A stretch of 64,000 nucleotides of DNA from Fusobacterium sp. JB019 (GCA_030673965.1 JAUTCN010000018.1:1-64000); one strand, 5' to 3'. Positions 23,883 to 33,727 are shown, numbered from the stretch's first letter. The notes: a model not told the origin generated them from the letters alone. Numbers and translations: made by a program.

Positions 23883-24938
23883 TTATTTTTTTCGTCTATA
23901 TTTACCACCACTAACACTAGTGATAGCATTTTTAATTTCCATATTTATAAGAAGTGCTAGTAGTATATTTGCTTTCATGCCAGTACTTAAAATAAGTTCA
24001 TCTAAAGTTTTTTCAGTGGCAAGGTTATTATAGACTATGCTTTCTTCTTTTGTTAAGTTTAAATTACTTTTTTTAAAAAAACATTCCCAATTAAACTCTT
24101 TTAATATATCATTTCCGCAAGTAACAAGTTTTGCTTCAGAATTTTTGATTAAATTATTAGTCCCTAATGAAGCAGGAGAATAAATATCTCCAGGAACAGC
24201 AAAAACATCTCTTCCTTCTTCGATAGCTAATGATGCTGTGATTAAACTTCCACCTTTTTCTTTGCTTTCAACAACAAGAATACCCTTAGCTATTCCTGCA
24301 ATAATTCTATTTCTCATTGGAAAATTAAAGGATAAAGGTTTTGTATTAAGTGGAAACTCAGATAAAATAAGTCCCTTCTCACTAACTTCATTCCAATATT
24401 TTTTATTTTCATATGGATAAATAACATTTAAACCAGATCCAACAATAGCAATTGTATTTCCCTTTTCTTCAAGAGTTGTTTTATGACAAATAGCATCAAT
24501 TCCTAGAGCTAGTCCGCTAATAGTAGTTATTCCAGATTGAACAAGTTCTCTAGTAAATTTTTCGCAACAAATTTTTCCATAAGCTGTAGGTTTTCTTGTT
24601 CCTACAATAGCAATAATTTTATTTTTTAATAAGTTTATGTTTCCTTTATAATATAAGAATACTGGCGGATGAGAAATATTTTTTAAATAAATAGGATAAT
24701 TATCATCCTTCAAAGAAATAATATTAATTTTATTTCTTTTTAATATTTCTAGTTCTTTGCTTAAGTTAACTTTTTTAGATTCATAAATTTTGTTAATATC
24801 TTCGTCTTTCAAACGAAAATAAATTTTTAATTGTTCTTTGCTTAGTTTAAAAATATCATTGTAATGGTTGAGCTTTCTCATTAAGTTAAGTATAATATTA
24901 TCTTTTAAATTAATTAATCTTAATCTATACCAATCCAT
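23883..24938 (-). CDS. dprA: DNA-processing protein DprA
   Basis: A 351-residue DprA/Smf protein that loads RecA on incoming single-stranded DNA. The Rossmann core carries IAIVGTRKPTAYG, TISGLALGIDA and the GSGLNVIYPYENKKYW segment; FPMRNRIIAG and the S-rich GGSLITASLA follow. A helical N-terminal region and a C-terminal winged-helix-like domain (~290-351) complete the family layout. Overlapping context with topA is widely conserved (dprA-topA). It suggests capacity for natural transformation, though no com genes are in view. Confidence 0.95.
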   Translation of the reverse strand: MDWYRLRLINLKDNIILNLMRKLNHYNDIFKLSKEQLKIYFRLKDEDINKIYESKKVNLSKELEILKRNKINIISLKDDNYPIYLKNISHPPVFLYYKGNINLLKNKIIAIVGTRKPTAYGKICCEKFTRELVQSGITTISGLALGIDAICHKTTLEEKGNTIAIVGSGLNVIYPYENKKYWNEVSEKGLILSEFPLNTKPLSFNFPMRNRIIAGIAKGILVVESKEKGGSLITASLAIEEGRDVFAVPGDIYSPASLGTNNLIKNSEAKLVTCGNDILKEFNWECFFKKSNLNLTKEESIVYNNLATEKTLDELILSTGMKANILLALLINMEIKNAITSVSGGKYRRKK

Positions 24939-24955
24939 TTAAAGCCTCCTAATAT

Positions 24956-25774
24956 TTAATTATTAATATAGGATTTTTTTAGAAGTTCTTTCATTAACTT
25001 AGAATTTGGATATAAATTTCTTCCTTGATTTAGAATTTCATTGGCTTTATTAAAGTCTTTTCTAAGAAGATAAATATTACCAAGTGCTAAATAAGATTCT
25101 TCAGAATTACTCATACTTTTATATTTAGTAAAATCAGAGAGAGCTTCTCTATATTGTCCTAAATTTCTGTAACAAATACCTCTTCCTAAATAAGGTTCAC
25201 TTAAATTAGGTTCTCTATAAATAATTTCTCCATAGTAATTTATAGCATTGTTATAATTTCCTAAAAATTTATTTGTAACAGCAGCTCCAAAAAGGTTTTC
25301 AATAATATCAGTATTTTTACTAAAAATCATTCTAGCTTTTTCATATTGATGATTTTTAAAATATTGATTGCCAAGTAGATAAATTTCTTTTGGATTATCA
25401 CTTATTTCTTCAAGATGTTCTTTAAATATTTTATTATAATATTTTAAAACAACAACAGCTTTTTCTCTAATAGTGATACTATCAACGATTTTTTCAATAG
25501 AAGCAATTTCTTTTGTTCTATGATCTCCTTTTTTAATATCAATTAAAGGAACAAAAAATTCTTTTTCTAATTTTGTTTCTTTATCAATATACTTAAATTG
25601 AATAGAAGTGTTGTTGATATTAGCTAAATTTTCTTCTGTAAAACTTTGGTTTTCGATAGTTTTTTCCTTTTTCACTTTGAATAATTTATCAAAAAAAGAA
25701 AAAGCAAGTTTTTCTTCAGCTAGGGTAGAAGTTCCTAAAGTTACTAAAAGTAACAGTGTAAATATTTTTTTCAT
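24956..25774 (-). CDS. Secreted TPR-repeat protein
   Basis: A 272-residue protein with a signal peptide (MKKIFTLLLLVTLGTSTLAEE), so periplasmic or outer-membrane associated. From about residue 130 it consists of tetratricopeptide repeats (YLLGNQYFKNHQYEKARMIF, YNNAINYYGEIIYREPNLSE, PYLGRGICYRNLGQYREALS). It starts one base within the xseA stop (TAATG), so it is co-translated with it. No enzyme motif; a scaffold role is likely. Confidence 0.8.
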   Translation of the reverse strand: MKKIFTLLLLVTLGTSTLAEEKLAFSFFDKLFKVKKEKTIENQSFTEENLANINNTSIQFKYIDKETKLEKEFFVPLIDIKKGDHRTKEIASIEKIVDSITIREKAVVVLKYYNKIFKEHLEEISDNPKEIYLLGNQYFKNHQYEKARMIFSKNTDIIENLFGAAVTNKFLGNYNNAINYYGEIIYREPNLSEPYLGRGICYRNLGQYREALSDFTKYKSMSNSEESYLALGNIYLLRKDFNKANEILNQGRNLYPNSKLMKELLKKSYINN

Positions 25775-26976
25775 TAATTTTTAATCTCCTTTATAGTACT
25801 AATTAATTCTCCATTATATAGTTTAGTTGAAATTTCATCTCCAACTTTTACATTATTACTTGATTTTAGTATTGAATTTTTGTATCTAGTTATTGAATAT
25901 CCTCTTTTAAGAGTAGTCAAAGGATTTAAATTGATTAGTGTTTCTATTTTTAAATCAAGAAGTTGTTTTTTTCTTTCAAGATTTAAATTAATAGCTCTAT
26001 TTAACTCCGACTCTTTTGAGACTAGATTTTCTTTATAATTGTTCAAATAATTTACAAAATTTTTAATTGTATAAGAATTTTTATAAAAACTTAAATCATT
26101 ATTATAAGATATTAATTTATTTTCTATTAAATTTTCTATTTTATGTTTTCTATTATTAAGAATTTTAATAATTTCATATTTTGAAGGAATTGCAATTTCA
26201 GCACTTTGTGTTGGAGTAGCAGCTCGAACATCAGCAACTAAATCAGTAAGTAAAAAATCTATTTCATGACCAACTGCTGAAATTATAGGTGTTTTACAAT
26301 TATAAAAAGCCATAGCGGTTTTTTCTTCATTAAAAGACCAAAGGTCTTCAATACTTCCTCCACCTCTACCAGCAATAATTAAATCAATTTCAGGGATTTT
26401 ATCTAAAGTTTGGATTCCTTTTATAATTTCCTTTACAGAATTTTCTCCTTGAACTTTAGCAGGATAAAAATAGAAATTTAATCCCCCCATTCTTTTTCTA
26501 GCAGTAGTAACTATATCGTGGAATCCTGCTCCAATAGGAGAGGTTACAATTCCAATATTGACAGGAAATTTAGGTAAAGGTTTTTTATGAAGTTGGGAAA
26601 AATAACCTTTTTCTTCAAATGACTTTTTAACTTTATCAAGTTTTTCATAAAGTGCTCCTAACTTATTATCCTTTTCTATATGTCTTACAAGTATTTGAAG
26701 ATTTCCTCTAGTCTCATAAAAGCCTACATCTCCAAATAAGGTTACTGCATCTCCTTCTTTTAAATCATTGGGTATTTTTTTTAACTTATAATTAAATGCA
26801 ACACATTTTATTTGAGCTTTATTATCTTTTAAGGTGAAATAAAGATGGCCACTTCTATAATATGTAACACCTGATAGTTCACCTTTTAAAAAGAAATTAT
26901 GGAAATTATTATTTGTTTCCACAAAGGATTTTATTAATTTATTAAATTCGCTAACTTTATAAATTCTATCTTCCAT
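25774..26976 (-). CDS. xseA: Exodeoxyribonuclease VII large subunit
   Basis: A 400-residue XseA. The N-terminal OB-fold (~1-100) carries LKGELSGVTYYRSGHLYFTLKD; the catalytic core shows IGIVTSPIGAGFHDI, IIAGRGGGSIEDLWSFNE and ISAVGHEIDFLLTDLVAD RAATPTQSAE-type motifs; a coiled-coil C-terminus follows. It degrades single-stranded DNA with XseB. The small-subunit gene xseB is not adjacent, unlike in many genomes. Starts 14 bases after uvrB. Confidence 0.95.
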   Translation of the reverse strand: MEDRIYKVSEFNKLIKSFVETNNNFHNFFLKGELSGVTYYRSGHLYFTLKDNKAQIKCVAFNYKLKKIPNDLKEGDAVTLFGDVGFYETRGNLQILVRHIEKDNKLGALYEKLDKVKKSFEEKGYFSQLHKKPLPKFPVNIGIVTSPIGAGFHDIVTTARKRMGGLNFYFYPAKVQGENSVKEIIKGIQTLDKIPEIDLIIAGRGGGSIEDLWSFNEEKTAMAFYNCKTPIISAVGHEIDFLLTDLVADVRAATPTQSAEIAIPSKYEIIKILNNRKHKIENLIENKLISYNNDLSFYKNSYTIKNFVNYLNNYKENLVSKESELNRAINLNLERKKQLLDLKIETLINLNPLTTLKRGYSITRYKNSILKSSNNVKVGDEISTKLYNGELISTIKEIKN

Positions 26977-26990
26977 TTTTCTCCTTTTAT

Positions 26991-28976
26991 TTAAAAATCA
27001 ATTAACATTTCTTTTAATTTTAGCATTTTATCTCTTTTTTTAATAGCTTTTTCAAAATCAAATTCATCAGAAAGTTTTTTAATTTCTTTTTCAAGTTTTT
27101 TAATTTCTTTTTCTATATCCTTTTTAGAGGAATAAGTTATTAAGTTATCAAATTTATTCAAATCATTTTCAGAAATACCATAATCTAAATTTAAAATAGT
27201 TTTAGAAATTTCTTTGATAATATTTTCTGGATTAATATGATTTATTTTGTTATATTCTATTTGTTTATTTCTTCTTCTGTTAGTTTCAAGAATAGCTTCG
27301 TTCATGGATTTTGTAATAATATCTCCATAAAGAATAGCCTTACCATTTATATTTCTAGCGGCTCTTCCAATAGTCTGGATAAATGAACGGCGACTTCTTA
27401 AAAAGCCTTCTTTATCAGCTTCTAATATAGCTACCAAAGAAACTTCAGGTATATCTAGCCCTTCTCTAAGAAGATTTATTCCAACTAATACATCAATTTC
27501 TCCATTTCTTAATTCTTTTATTATTTCGATTCTTTCTAAAGTATCAATTTCAGAATGCATATATTTTACTTTTATTCCTAAGTTGGCATAGTATTCAGTA
27601 AGTTCTTCAGCTGTTTTTTTAGTTAAAGTTGTAATAAGAACTCTTTCATTAATTCTTGTTCTTAAATTAATTTCATTTAGCAAATCATCAATTTGATTAG
27701 TGGATTTTCTTATTTCAATTATAGGATCAGTAATTCCTGTAGGTCTTATTAATTGTTCTGCAATATAATTATTAGAAGCATTTACTTCAAATTCTCCAGG
27801 GGTCGCAGAAACAAAAATAGTTTGAGGACATAATTTTCTAAATTCTTTAAATTTTAAGGGCCTATTATCAAGAGCGGATTTTAGTCTAAATCCATTTTCT
27901 ACTAAATTAGTTTTTCTAGAAAAATCACCTTTATACATTCCATTTATTTGAGGAACTCCAATATGAGATTCATCAATAACAAGTAAAAAATCCTTTGGGA
28001 AATAGTCAATTAAAGTATCTGGTCTATCTCCAGGTTTTTTAAAGGTAAGATACCTTGAATAATTTTCGATTCCTTTACAATGACCAATTTCCTTAATCAT
28101 TTCAATATCATATTTAGTTCTTTGTTCAAGTCTTTGAGCTTCTAATAGTTTTCCTTCTTTTTTAAAATTATTAATTTCAATTATTAAATCTTTTTTTATT
28201 TCAGAAATAATAGAATCAAGCTCACTACTTTCAGTAACATAGTGATTTGCTGGTGGAATGATAATCCTTTGTAAGTTTTTTTTAATTTTTTGTCCAGAAA
28301 GAGTATCAATTTCAGAGATTTCTTCTAAATCATCTCCAAAATATTCTAGTCTGTAACCAATTTTCATAGATGCAGGATATATATCAATAACATCTCCTTT
28401 TATTCTAAACTTTCCTCTTTCAAAGGAGATATCATTTCGTTCATATCTTAAATTTACTAAAGATTGAATAAGTTTTTTTCTATTATAACCTGTTTTTAAA
28501 TCAAGAGGAATAGTAAGCTTTTTATATTTCTCAGGAGATCCTAATCCATATATAGCAGAAACAGAAGCTACAATAATAACGTCTTTTCTATTAATTAAAG
28601 CTGCAGTTGCAGCATTTTTCAATCTATCAATTTCATCATTTATGGAGGAATCTTTTTCAATATATGTGTCAGTTGATTTTATATATGCTTCTGGTTGGTA
28701 GTAATCATAATAAGAAACAAAATATTCTACCGCATTTTCAGGAAAAAATTTTTGATATTCTTGGTATAATTGAGCAGCTAAAGTTTTATTAGGAGCTAAT
28801 ATTAAAGTTGGTTTATTAACATTTTTAATGACATTTGCAATGGTAAATGTTTTTCCAGAACCTGTAACTCCTAATAATATTTGATCAGAAATATTATTTT
28901 TTATATTATTTGTTAATGTTTCAATTGCTTTAGGTTGATCTCCAGTGGGATAAAAATTAGATTTTAATTTAAACAT
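26991..28976 (-). CDS. uvrB: Excinuclease ABC subunit B
   Basis: UvrB, 661 residues, damage-verifying helicase of nucleotide excision repair. Walker A is LLGVTGSGKTFT (~36), the beta-hairpin YYDYYQPEAY lies near 95, motif II reads VIDESH, motif VI QTIGRAARN, and the last 40 residues are the UVR helical domain that contacts UvrC. AGGTGAG precedes the start. First gene of the repair run uvrB-xseA-TPR-dprA-topA. Confidence 0.97.
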   Translation of the reverse strand: MFKLKSNFYPTGDQPKAIETLTNNIKNNISDQILLGVTGSGKTFTIANVIKNVNKPTLILAPNKTLAAQLYQEYQKFFPENAVEYFVSYYDYYQPEAYIKSTDTYIEKDSSINDEIDRLKNAATAALINRKDVIIVASVSAIYGLGSPEKYKKLTIPLDLKTGYNRKKLIQSLVNLRYERNDISFERGKFRIKGDVIDIYPASMKIGYRLEYFGDDLEEISEIDTLSGQKIKKNLQRIIIPPANHYVTESSELDSIISEIKKDLIIEINNFKKEGKLLEAQRLEQRTKYDIEMIKEIGHCKGIENYSRYLTFKKPGDRPDTLIDYFPKDFLLVIDESHIGVPQINGMYKGDFSRKTNLVENGFRLKSALDNRPLKFKEFRKLCPQTIFVSATPGEFEVNASNNYIAEQLIRPTGITDPIIEIRKSTNQIDDLLNEINLRTRINERVLITTLTKKTAEELTEYYANLGIKVKYMHSEIDTLERIEIIKELRNGEIDVLVGINLLREGLDIPEVSLVAILEADKEGFLRSRRSFIQTIGRAARNINGKAILYGDIITKSMNEAILETNRRRNKQIEYNKINHINPENIIKEISKTILNLDYGISENDLNKFDNLITYSSKKDIEKEIKKLEKEIKKLSDEFDFEKAIKKRDKMLKLKEMLIDF

Positions 28977-29002
28977 AGTCTCACCTCAATAAAAAGATAA
29001 TT

Positions 29003-29028
29003 TAAAAAAGCCAATCTATTGATTGGCA
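29003..29028 (-). terminator. Terminator after the ankyrin gene
   Basis: On the minus strand GCCAATC-AATA-GATTGGC followed by TTTTTT. It separates the long cobU-to-ankyrin transcript from uvrB. Confidence 0.85.
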
Positions 29029-29039
29029 GTGAGTATAAT

Positions 29040-29408
29040 TTATTCTTCTTCAACATTTTCAATGATTTTTAAAACTTTTTTACTGTGATTTTCCTCTGCA
29101 ATATCTTTTGGTAATTGATCAAAATCATTTTCTTGACGTAAATCAGCCCCATATTTTAGTAGTAATTCAAAAATCTGATCAAAATCTAATCTAGCAGCTA
29201 TATGCAAAGGTGTTTCTTCTTTTTTATTTTCAATATTTGGATCAGCTCCGTGATATAGTAAAACTTCAACAAAATTAATCTTCTTTTTTAAAACTGCAAA
29301 GTGAAGAATAGTATTTCCTTTATTATCTGTTTCTTCAACAGCCGAAATACTCAGATTTTCCTCAAAATTTTCTAAATCATTATTTTCTAAAAACGTTAAC
29401 AACTCCAT
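29040..29408 (-). CDS. Small ankyrin-repeat protein
   Basis: A 122-residue cytosolic protein with three ankyrin repeats: NKGNTILHFAVLKKKINFVEVLLYHGADPN, KKEETPLHIAARLDFDQIFELLLKYGADLRQE-type and a last half repeat. Such proteins bind other proteins; the partner is unknown. It closes the minus-strand run that begins at cobU, 77 bases after the TrmN6-like gene, with a terminator right after. Confidence 0.85.
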   Translation of the reverse strand: MELLTFLENNDLENFEENLSISAVEETDNKGNTILHFAVLKKKINFVEVLLYHGADPNIENKKEETPLHIAARLDFDQIFELLLKYGADLRQENDFDQLPKDIAEENHSKKVLKIIENVEEE

Positions 29409-29485
29409 TATTTATTACTCCTAGTTATATTAAAAATTATATTTTATATTATCTATTATACTATAAAAATTATTAAATTCAAGTA

Positions 29486-30160
29486 TTAATAACCATTTTC
29501 TTCTAAAAAAAGTGGGGGAAGAAATTTAAGAATAGATTTTCTACCCTTTGAAGCCTGTATTAATACTAAGTTAGAATCACTTGTTTTGTTAAAATATACA
29601 AATTGAACTTTAGAAATTGAAAGTCCAATATTTTCAAATTCTTTTGCAATTTCTAAAAATCTAAAGCTTCTGTGAATTAAGAAGATTTCTCCTCTAGGTT
29701 TTAGTAATCTTTTGCAGTTTTTAGCAAAAGAAGAAAGATTTAAACAAATTTCATGTCTAGAGATTTGTTTATTTTCATTGGTAGAAATTTTTTTTCCGTC
29801 TAAAACCATATATGGAGGATTTGAAATAATATAATCAAATGAATTGCCTTCTTTTAAATTATTAACATCTCCTAAAACAGGTTTAATAATCTTTTCTAGA
29901 TTATTTTCTTTAAGATTTTTCTTAAACAGCTCAAAAGATTTTTTTTGAATTTCAATTCCTGTAATATTAGTCATATTCTTCTTTTTAGCTAGAAGAATTG
30001 GAATGATTCCACATCCACTTCCAATATCTAGTATTTTTTTATTAGAATTACCATTAAAAAAATCAACTAAAAGTATAGGATCAACAGAAAATCTAAAGCC
30101 GTCTTTATATTGATATATATTAGTTCCATCTTTAAAAGTGGTTATATCTGTATTCCTCAT
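29486..30160 (-). CDS. YabB/TrmN6-like SAM-dependent methyltransferase
   Basis: A 224-residue class I methyltransferase: motif I ILDIGSGCGIIPILLA, catalytic motif YIISNPPYMVLDG. The N-terminal DGFRFSVDPILLVDF matches the YabB/TrmN6 family that makes m6A37 in tRNA1(Val). It starts two bases after ricT. In Bacillus, yaaT (ricT), yabA and yabB lie together in the same order, which makes this copy the more likely orthologue of YabB. A paralogue lies at 8784-9527. Confidence 0.85.
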   Translation of the reverse strand: MRNTDITTFKDGTNIYQYKDGFRFSVDPILLVDFFNGNSNKKILDIGSGCGIIPILLAKKKNMTNITGIEIQKKSFELFKKNLKENNLEKIIKPVLGDVNNLKEGNSFDYIISNPPYMVLDGKKISTNENKQISRHEICLNLSSFAKNCKRLLKPRGEIFLIHRSFRFLEIAKEFENIGLSISKVQFVYFNKTSDSNLVLIQASKGRKSILKFLPPLFLEENGY

Positions 30161-30162
30161 AA

Positions 30163-31356
30163 TTATTCCTTTTCAAGCAAATTTAAGTGTTTTTCTTCGT
30201 GCTTGTTAGGAGTTTCGTTTTGAATTTTTTTAGTCTCTTTTTTATTAAATTTAACTTCATGAATATCAAATTTAGTAATTCCTTGGTTTGGAACATCAAC
30301 ATATAAAAATTCATTTAATGGATTAATACTGATAACTTTACCATCCCCTTTATTAGTTTTAACATATTGATTAACTGCCGGGAAATTTCTAAGTGCTTTT
30401 TCATATTGAGAATATTCATAGTTAATGCAACATAATAATCTTCCACAAACACCAGATATTTTAGCAGGATTAATAACAAGTCCTTGATCTCTAGCCATTT
30501 TAATAGAAACAGAATTAAATTTATTTATAAAAGTTCTACAACATAATTCTTTTCCGCATACTCCTATATCTCCAAGAATTCTAGCTTCATCCCTGACACC
30601 GATTTGTCTTAATTCTATTCTAAGTTTAAAGATATTAGCAAGGTCTTTTACAAGATCTCTAAAATCAATTCTTCCTTCAGCTGTGAAATAAAAAATAAGT
30701 TTTGTTTTATCAAAAGTAAATTCAGTATTAATAAGTTTCATAGGAAGATCGTGTTTTTTTATTTTTTCTTTACCAACAGTGTAAGCATTTTTAGCTTCTT
30801 CTTTTAATTGATAATATTTTTCAATTTCTTCTTTGCTTGCCTTTTTTAAAACAGGTTTTAAAGGTAATACAAGATGTTTTTCAGATAAAGTCATAGGAGT
30901 ATTGTAAACAGTTCCTATTTCTTGCCCTCTGATAGTATCAACAATTACTTTATCTCCTTTTTTATAAGTTTCATTTTCATCAATTACTTCAAAATAATAT
31001 CTTTTTCTTGTTATTTCAAAAATTATTCCTAAAACTTTGAAAAATTTTTCTTCTTGTTTTTCTTGAGAATTTTCATCTTTTTTTTGAGCTTCTACTTTTG
31101 GAGCAGGTATTTTAGAAATATTTTTTTCAACTTTTTTTTCAGGTCTTTTTTTATTGTTAAAACTTTGTTTAGTTTCTTTTAATTCTTTGTTTTCAACAGT
31201 TATTTTTTGTTTGTTGTTATTATTATTTTTATCGAATTTTTTATTAAATCTTTTTTTTGAATTTTTATCAAATTTTTTATGAGTAACTTTATTATCTTTA
31301 TTAACTTTGTTATCTTTATTCTCTATAATTTTTTTATTTTCTTTTATATCGTTCAT
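30163..31356 (-). CDS. ricT: RicT/PSP1 family protein with Lys/Asn-rich N-terminal extension
   Basis: A 397-residue protein. Residues ~105-350 are the PSP1/RicT domain, with KGDKVIVDTIRGQEIGTV, FRDLVKDLANIFKLRIELRQIGVRDEARILGDIGVCGKELCC and ISGVCGRLLCCINYEY; these cysteines match the iron-sulfur ligands of Bacillus RicT. RicT works with RicA and RicF in RNA processing through RNase Y. The first ~100 residues are low-complexity Lys/Asn/Glu (NNNNNK, KKFDKNSKKRFNKKFDK), probably disordered and RNA-binding. Coupled to the YabB-like methyltransferase. Confidence 0.9.
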   Translation of the reverse strand: MNDIKENKKIIENKDNKVNKDNKVTHKKFDKNSKKRFNKKFDKNNNNNKQKITVENKELKETKQSFNNKKRPEKKVEKNISKIPAPKVEAQKKDENSQEKQEEKFFKVLGIIFEITRKRYYFEVIDENETYKKGDKVIVDTIRGQEIGTVYNTPMTLSEKHLVLPLKPVLKKASKEEIEKYYQLKEEAKNAYTVGKEKIKKHDLPMKLINTEFTFDKTKLIFYFTAEGRIDFRDLVKDLANIFKLRIELRQIGVRDEARILGDIGVCGKELCCRTFINKFNSVSIKMARDQGLVINPAKISGVCGRLLCCINYEYSQYEKALRNFPAVNQYVKTNKGDGKVISINPLNEFLYVDVPNQGITKFDIHEVKFNKKETKKIQNETPNKHEEKHLNLLEKE

Positions 31357-31367
31357 TAATCCTCCAT

Positions 31368-32057
31368 TTATAAAATTCCTTCTTCTAAAAAACTGAAATA
31401 AGAATCTTTACCTATTATTATATGATCAATTATATTAACATCTACCATTTTAAAAAAGTTTTCCATATTTTTGGTAAGCTCAATATCTTTCCTTGAGGGA
31501 TAAGTATTCCCAGAAGGATGATTATGAGCAAAAATTATAGAACGAGCATTATGGAAAAGGACTCTTTCTAAAATTTTTCTGGGGTAGATAGCACTTTTAT
31601 CAATAGTTCCTGTAAATAATGTTTCAAAACTTATTATTCTATTAGCTGAATCTAAAAAAAGAACTTTAAAAGCTTCATTTTTATCAAATCCGATATTATT
31701 TTTAAGATAGTTAATAAGTTGATTTTTTGTTTTTAATTCTAAATTTAAATTTTCTTTTTTTATTTTATCCTCAAAGGAATAAAGATTTAAATCTCCTAGT
31801 AATTTTAAATAAATAGCAATTCTTTCACTTATTCCTTCAAATTGAGATAAAACAGTAGTATCTGCTTTAAAAACTTTTTCTAAAGTATTAAAATATTTTA
31901 TTAAAGTTTTTGCTAATTCTTTAGTATCTTTTCTTGGAATGACAAAAGTAAGTATTAATTCTAAGACTTCGTAATCCAAAAGACTTTTATATCCAGAAGA
32001 TAGATACCTTTTTCTTAATCTTTCTCTATGGCCTAAATAAGTTTTATTTTTGGACAT
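31368..32057 (-). CDS. radC: RadC family JAMM-domain protein
   Basis: A 229-residue RadC. The N-terminal third is a helix-hairpin-helix region (YEVLELILTFVIPRKDTKELAKTL); the C-terminal half is a JAB/JAMM domain with the metal motif AHNHPSGNTYPSRKD (HxHPSG-x6-D). Despite the name, its function is not settled; a DNA-repair link is doubtful. Eleven bases separate it from ricT and 14 from cobT, all on one transcript. Confidence 0.93.
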   Translation of the reverse strand: MSKNKTYLGHRERLRKRYLSSGYKSLLDYEVLELILTFVIPRKDTKELAKTLIKYFNTLEKVFKADTTVLSQFEGISERIAIYLKLLGDLNLYSFEDKIKKENLNLELKTKNQLINYLKNNIGFDKNEAFKVLFLDSANRIISFETLFTGTIDKSAIYPRKILERVLFHNARSIIFAHNHPSGNTYPSRKDIELTKNMENFFKMVDVNIIDHIIIGKDSYFSFLEEGIL

Positions 32058-32071
32058 ATTACATCAAACTC

Positions 32072-33130
32072 CTATTTACTAAAAAGTTCATATATTTCAT
32101 TAGGTGTTTTCATTGTTTTATAAATATCAATCGCAGACTTAATCATAGGATGTGCTAATACAGCTCCAGTTCCTTCTCCTAATCTCATATTCATAAAAAG
32201 AAAAGGTTTAAGACCTAATTCATCAATAACTAATTGCATTCCTGGTTCTTCGCTTAAATGAGTTATAAGAATGTAGTTTTTAATTAGAGGATTTAATTTG
32301 CAAGCTACCAAAGCAGCAATAGCTGAAATAAATCCATCAACAAGCATTATTTTTTTACATTTAGCAGCTCCTATATAAAGACCAACTAAGAATGCAATAT
32401 CAAGACCACCAACACAAGCTAGTATTTCTAATGGATTTAATTGAAAAGTGTTATATTTTATACAACTTTCAAATATAATTTTCTTTTTCCGACAAAGTTT
32501 TTCATCAGAAAGACCTCCGCCTCTCCCTACAGCAGTTTCAATACTACATTTAGTAAGGGAATATAGGATAGCAGAAGAAGTGGTAGTATTTCCTATTCCC
32601 ATTTCTCCATTTGAAAAAATATCATATTTATTTTCTAAACCCTCCATCATAATAATACCGTTTTCAATAGTTTCAATTACTTGTTCTTTTGTCATAGCTT
32701 CTTTTTTATGAAAGTTATGAGTCCCTTTTATAGTTTTAAAATCATATAAATTTTTAGAATGAATATTCAAATCTTCACATATTCCAACATCAGCTAATTT
32801 AAAATCGATATCTAAATTTTTGCACATTATACTTATTGCTGCTAAATCACTTAACATAGCTTTAGAAACTAAGGAAGTGTATTCTTTAGGACAAGAAGAA
32901 ACTCCTTCTTCAACAATTCCATTATCAGCAGAAGCTACAATATGGCAAGGTCTTAAATGAAGTTTTTCTAATCTGTTTTCAAAAATACCAGAAAGTTGTT
33001 TTAAGATATCCTCTAATTTTCCTAAACTTCCAATAGGTTTCATTTTTGAATTTAAAACTTTTTCACATAAATCTATAGAATTTTTATTTAAAGGAGTTAT
33101 TTCCTTTAAACTTTCTTCAAATCTTTTCAT
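32072..33130 (-). CDS. cobT: Nicotinate-nucleotide-dimethylbenzimidazole phosphoribosyltransferase
   Basis: CobT, 352 residues, activates the lower-ligand base to alpha-ribazole phosphate in cobalamin assembly. Diagnostic stretches: KPIGSLGKLEDI, VASADNGIVEEGVSSCPKEYT, GEMGIGNTTTSSAI, VGRGGGLSDE and LGEGTGAVLAHPMI with the catalytic glutamate. The reaction is cytosolic. Together with cobU, cobS and cobC it completes the nucleotide-loop assembly; the corrin ring genes are outside the window, so the cell may salvage or make cobamides. Confidence 0.96.
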   Translation of the reverse strand: MKRFEESLKEITPLNKNSIDLCEKVLNSKMKPIGSLGKLEDILKQLSGIFENRLEKLHLRPCHIVASADNGIVEEGVSSCPKEYTSLVSKAMLSDLAAISIMCKNLDIDFKLADVGICEDLNIHSKNLYDFKTIKGTHNFHKKEAMTKEQVIETIENGIIMMEGLENKYDIFSNGEMGIGNTTTSSAILYSLTKCSIETAVGRGGGLSDEKLCRKKKIIFESCIKYNTFQLNPLEILACVGGLDIAFLVGLYIGAAKCKKIMLVDGFISAIAALVACKLNPLIKNYILITHLSEEPGMQLVIDELGLKPFLFMNMRLGEGTGAVLAHPMIKSAIDIYKTMKTPNEIYELFSK

Positions 33131-33139
33131 AAGTTAATT

Positions 33140-33727
33140 TCATCCTCCGATATTAAATCCTGCTAAGATTGGAAAATTATTTTCATCAAATTCAATAATA
33201 ATAATACCACAATTATTAACTTTAAATTTCCAGTAAGCATCTAAATTGCCAGAAAAATAATAACTTAAAACTGTACATATAATTCCCCAATGGGTAACAA
33301 TCAAGTAATTTAAATTTTTATCCAAAGAATTAATAAATTCAACAGCTCTTTTTTGCAAAACTAAAGGACTTTCTCCAGTTTTGAAATCATAAGTTTTCCA
33401 GTTTTTAGTAGCTATTTCTAATTCTTTAGGATATTTTTTTGAAATTTGATTATAGGATAATCCTTCGAAAATTCCAAAATTTAGTTCTCTAATTTTATCA
33501 GAAATTTCTATATTTAAATTTTTATAATTTAAAATTTCAGCTGTTTCATAAGCTCTTTTCAAATTACTGGAAAAGATTTTGTCATAATCGAGATTCTTTA
33601 CTATATCATAAGCCTTTTCAGCCTGTTTTATACCAGTATTATTTAATTCAGGATCAAGAATTCCATGATAAAGATTATCTTTATTCATATCAGTTTCGCC
33701 GTGTCTAATCAAAATAATTTTACTCAT
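33140..33727 (-). CDS. cobC: Alpha-ribazole phosphatase (histidine phosphatase family)
   Basis: A 195-residue histidine phosphatase: catalytic LIRHGETDMN (His9), later FSSNLKRAYETAEIL, RELNFGIFEG and LIVTHWGIICTVL with the second catalytic His. Location between cobS and cobT assigns it as the alpha-ribazole-5'-phosphate phosphatase of the cobalamin tail pathway rather than phosphoglycerate mutase. Confidence 0.88.
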   Translation of the reverse strand: MSKIILIRHGETDMNKDNLYHGILDPELNNTGIKQAEKAYDIVKNLDYDKIFSSNLKRAYETAEILNYKNLNIEISDKIRELNFGIFEGLSYNQISKKYPKELEIATKNWKTYDFKTGESPLVLQKRAVEFINSLDKNLNYLIVTHWGIICTVLSYYFSGNLDAYWKFKVNNCGIIIIEFDENNFPILAGFNIGG

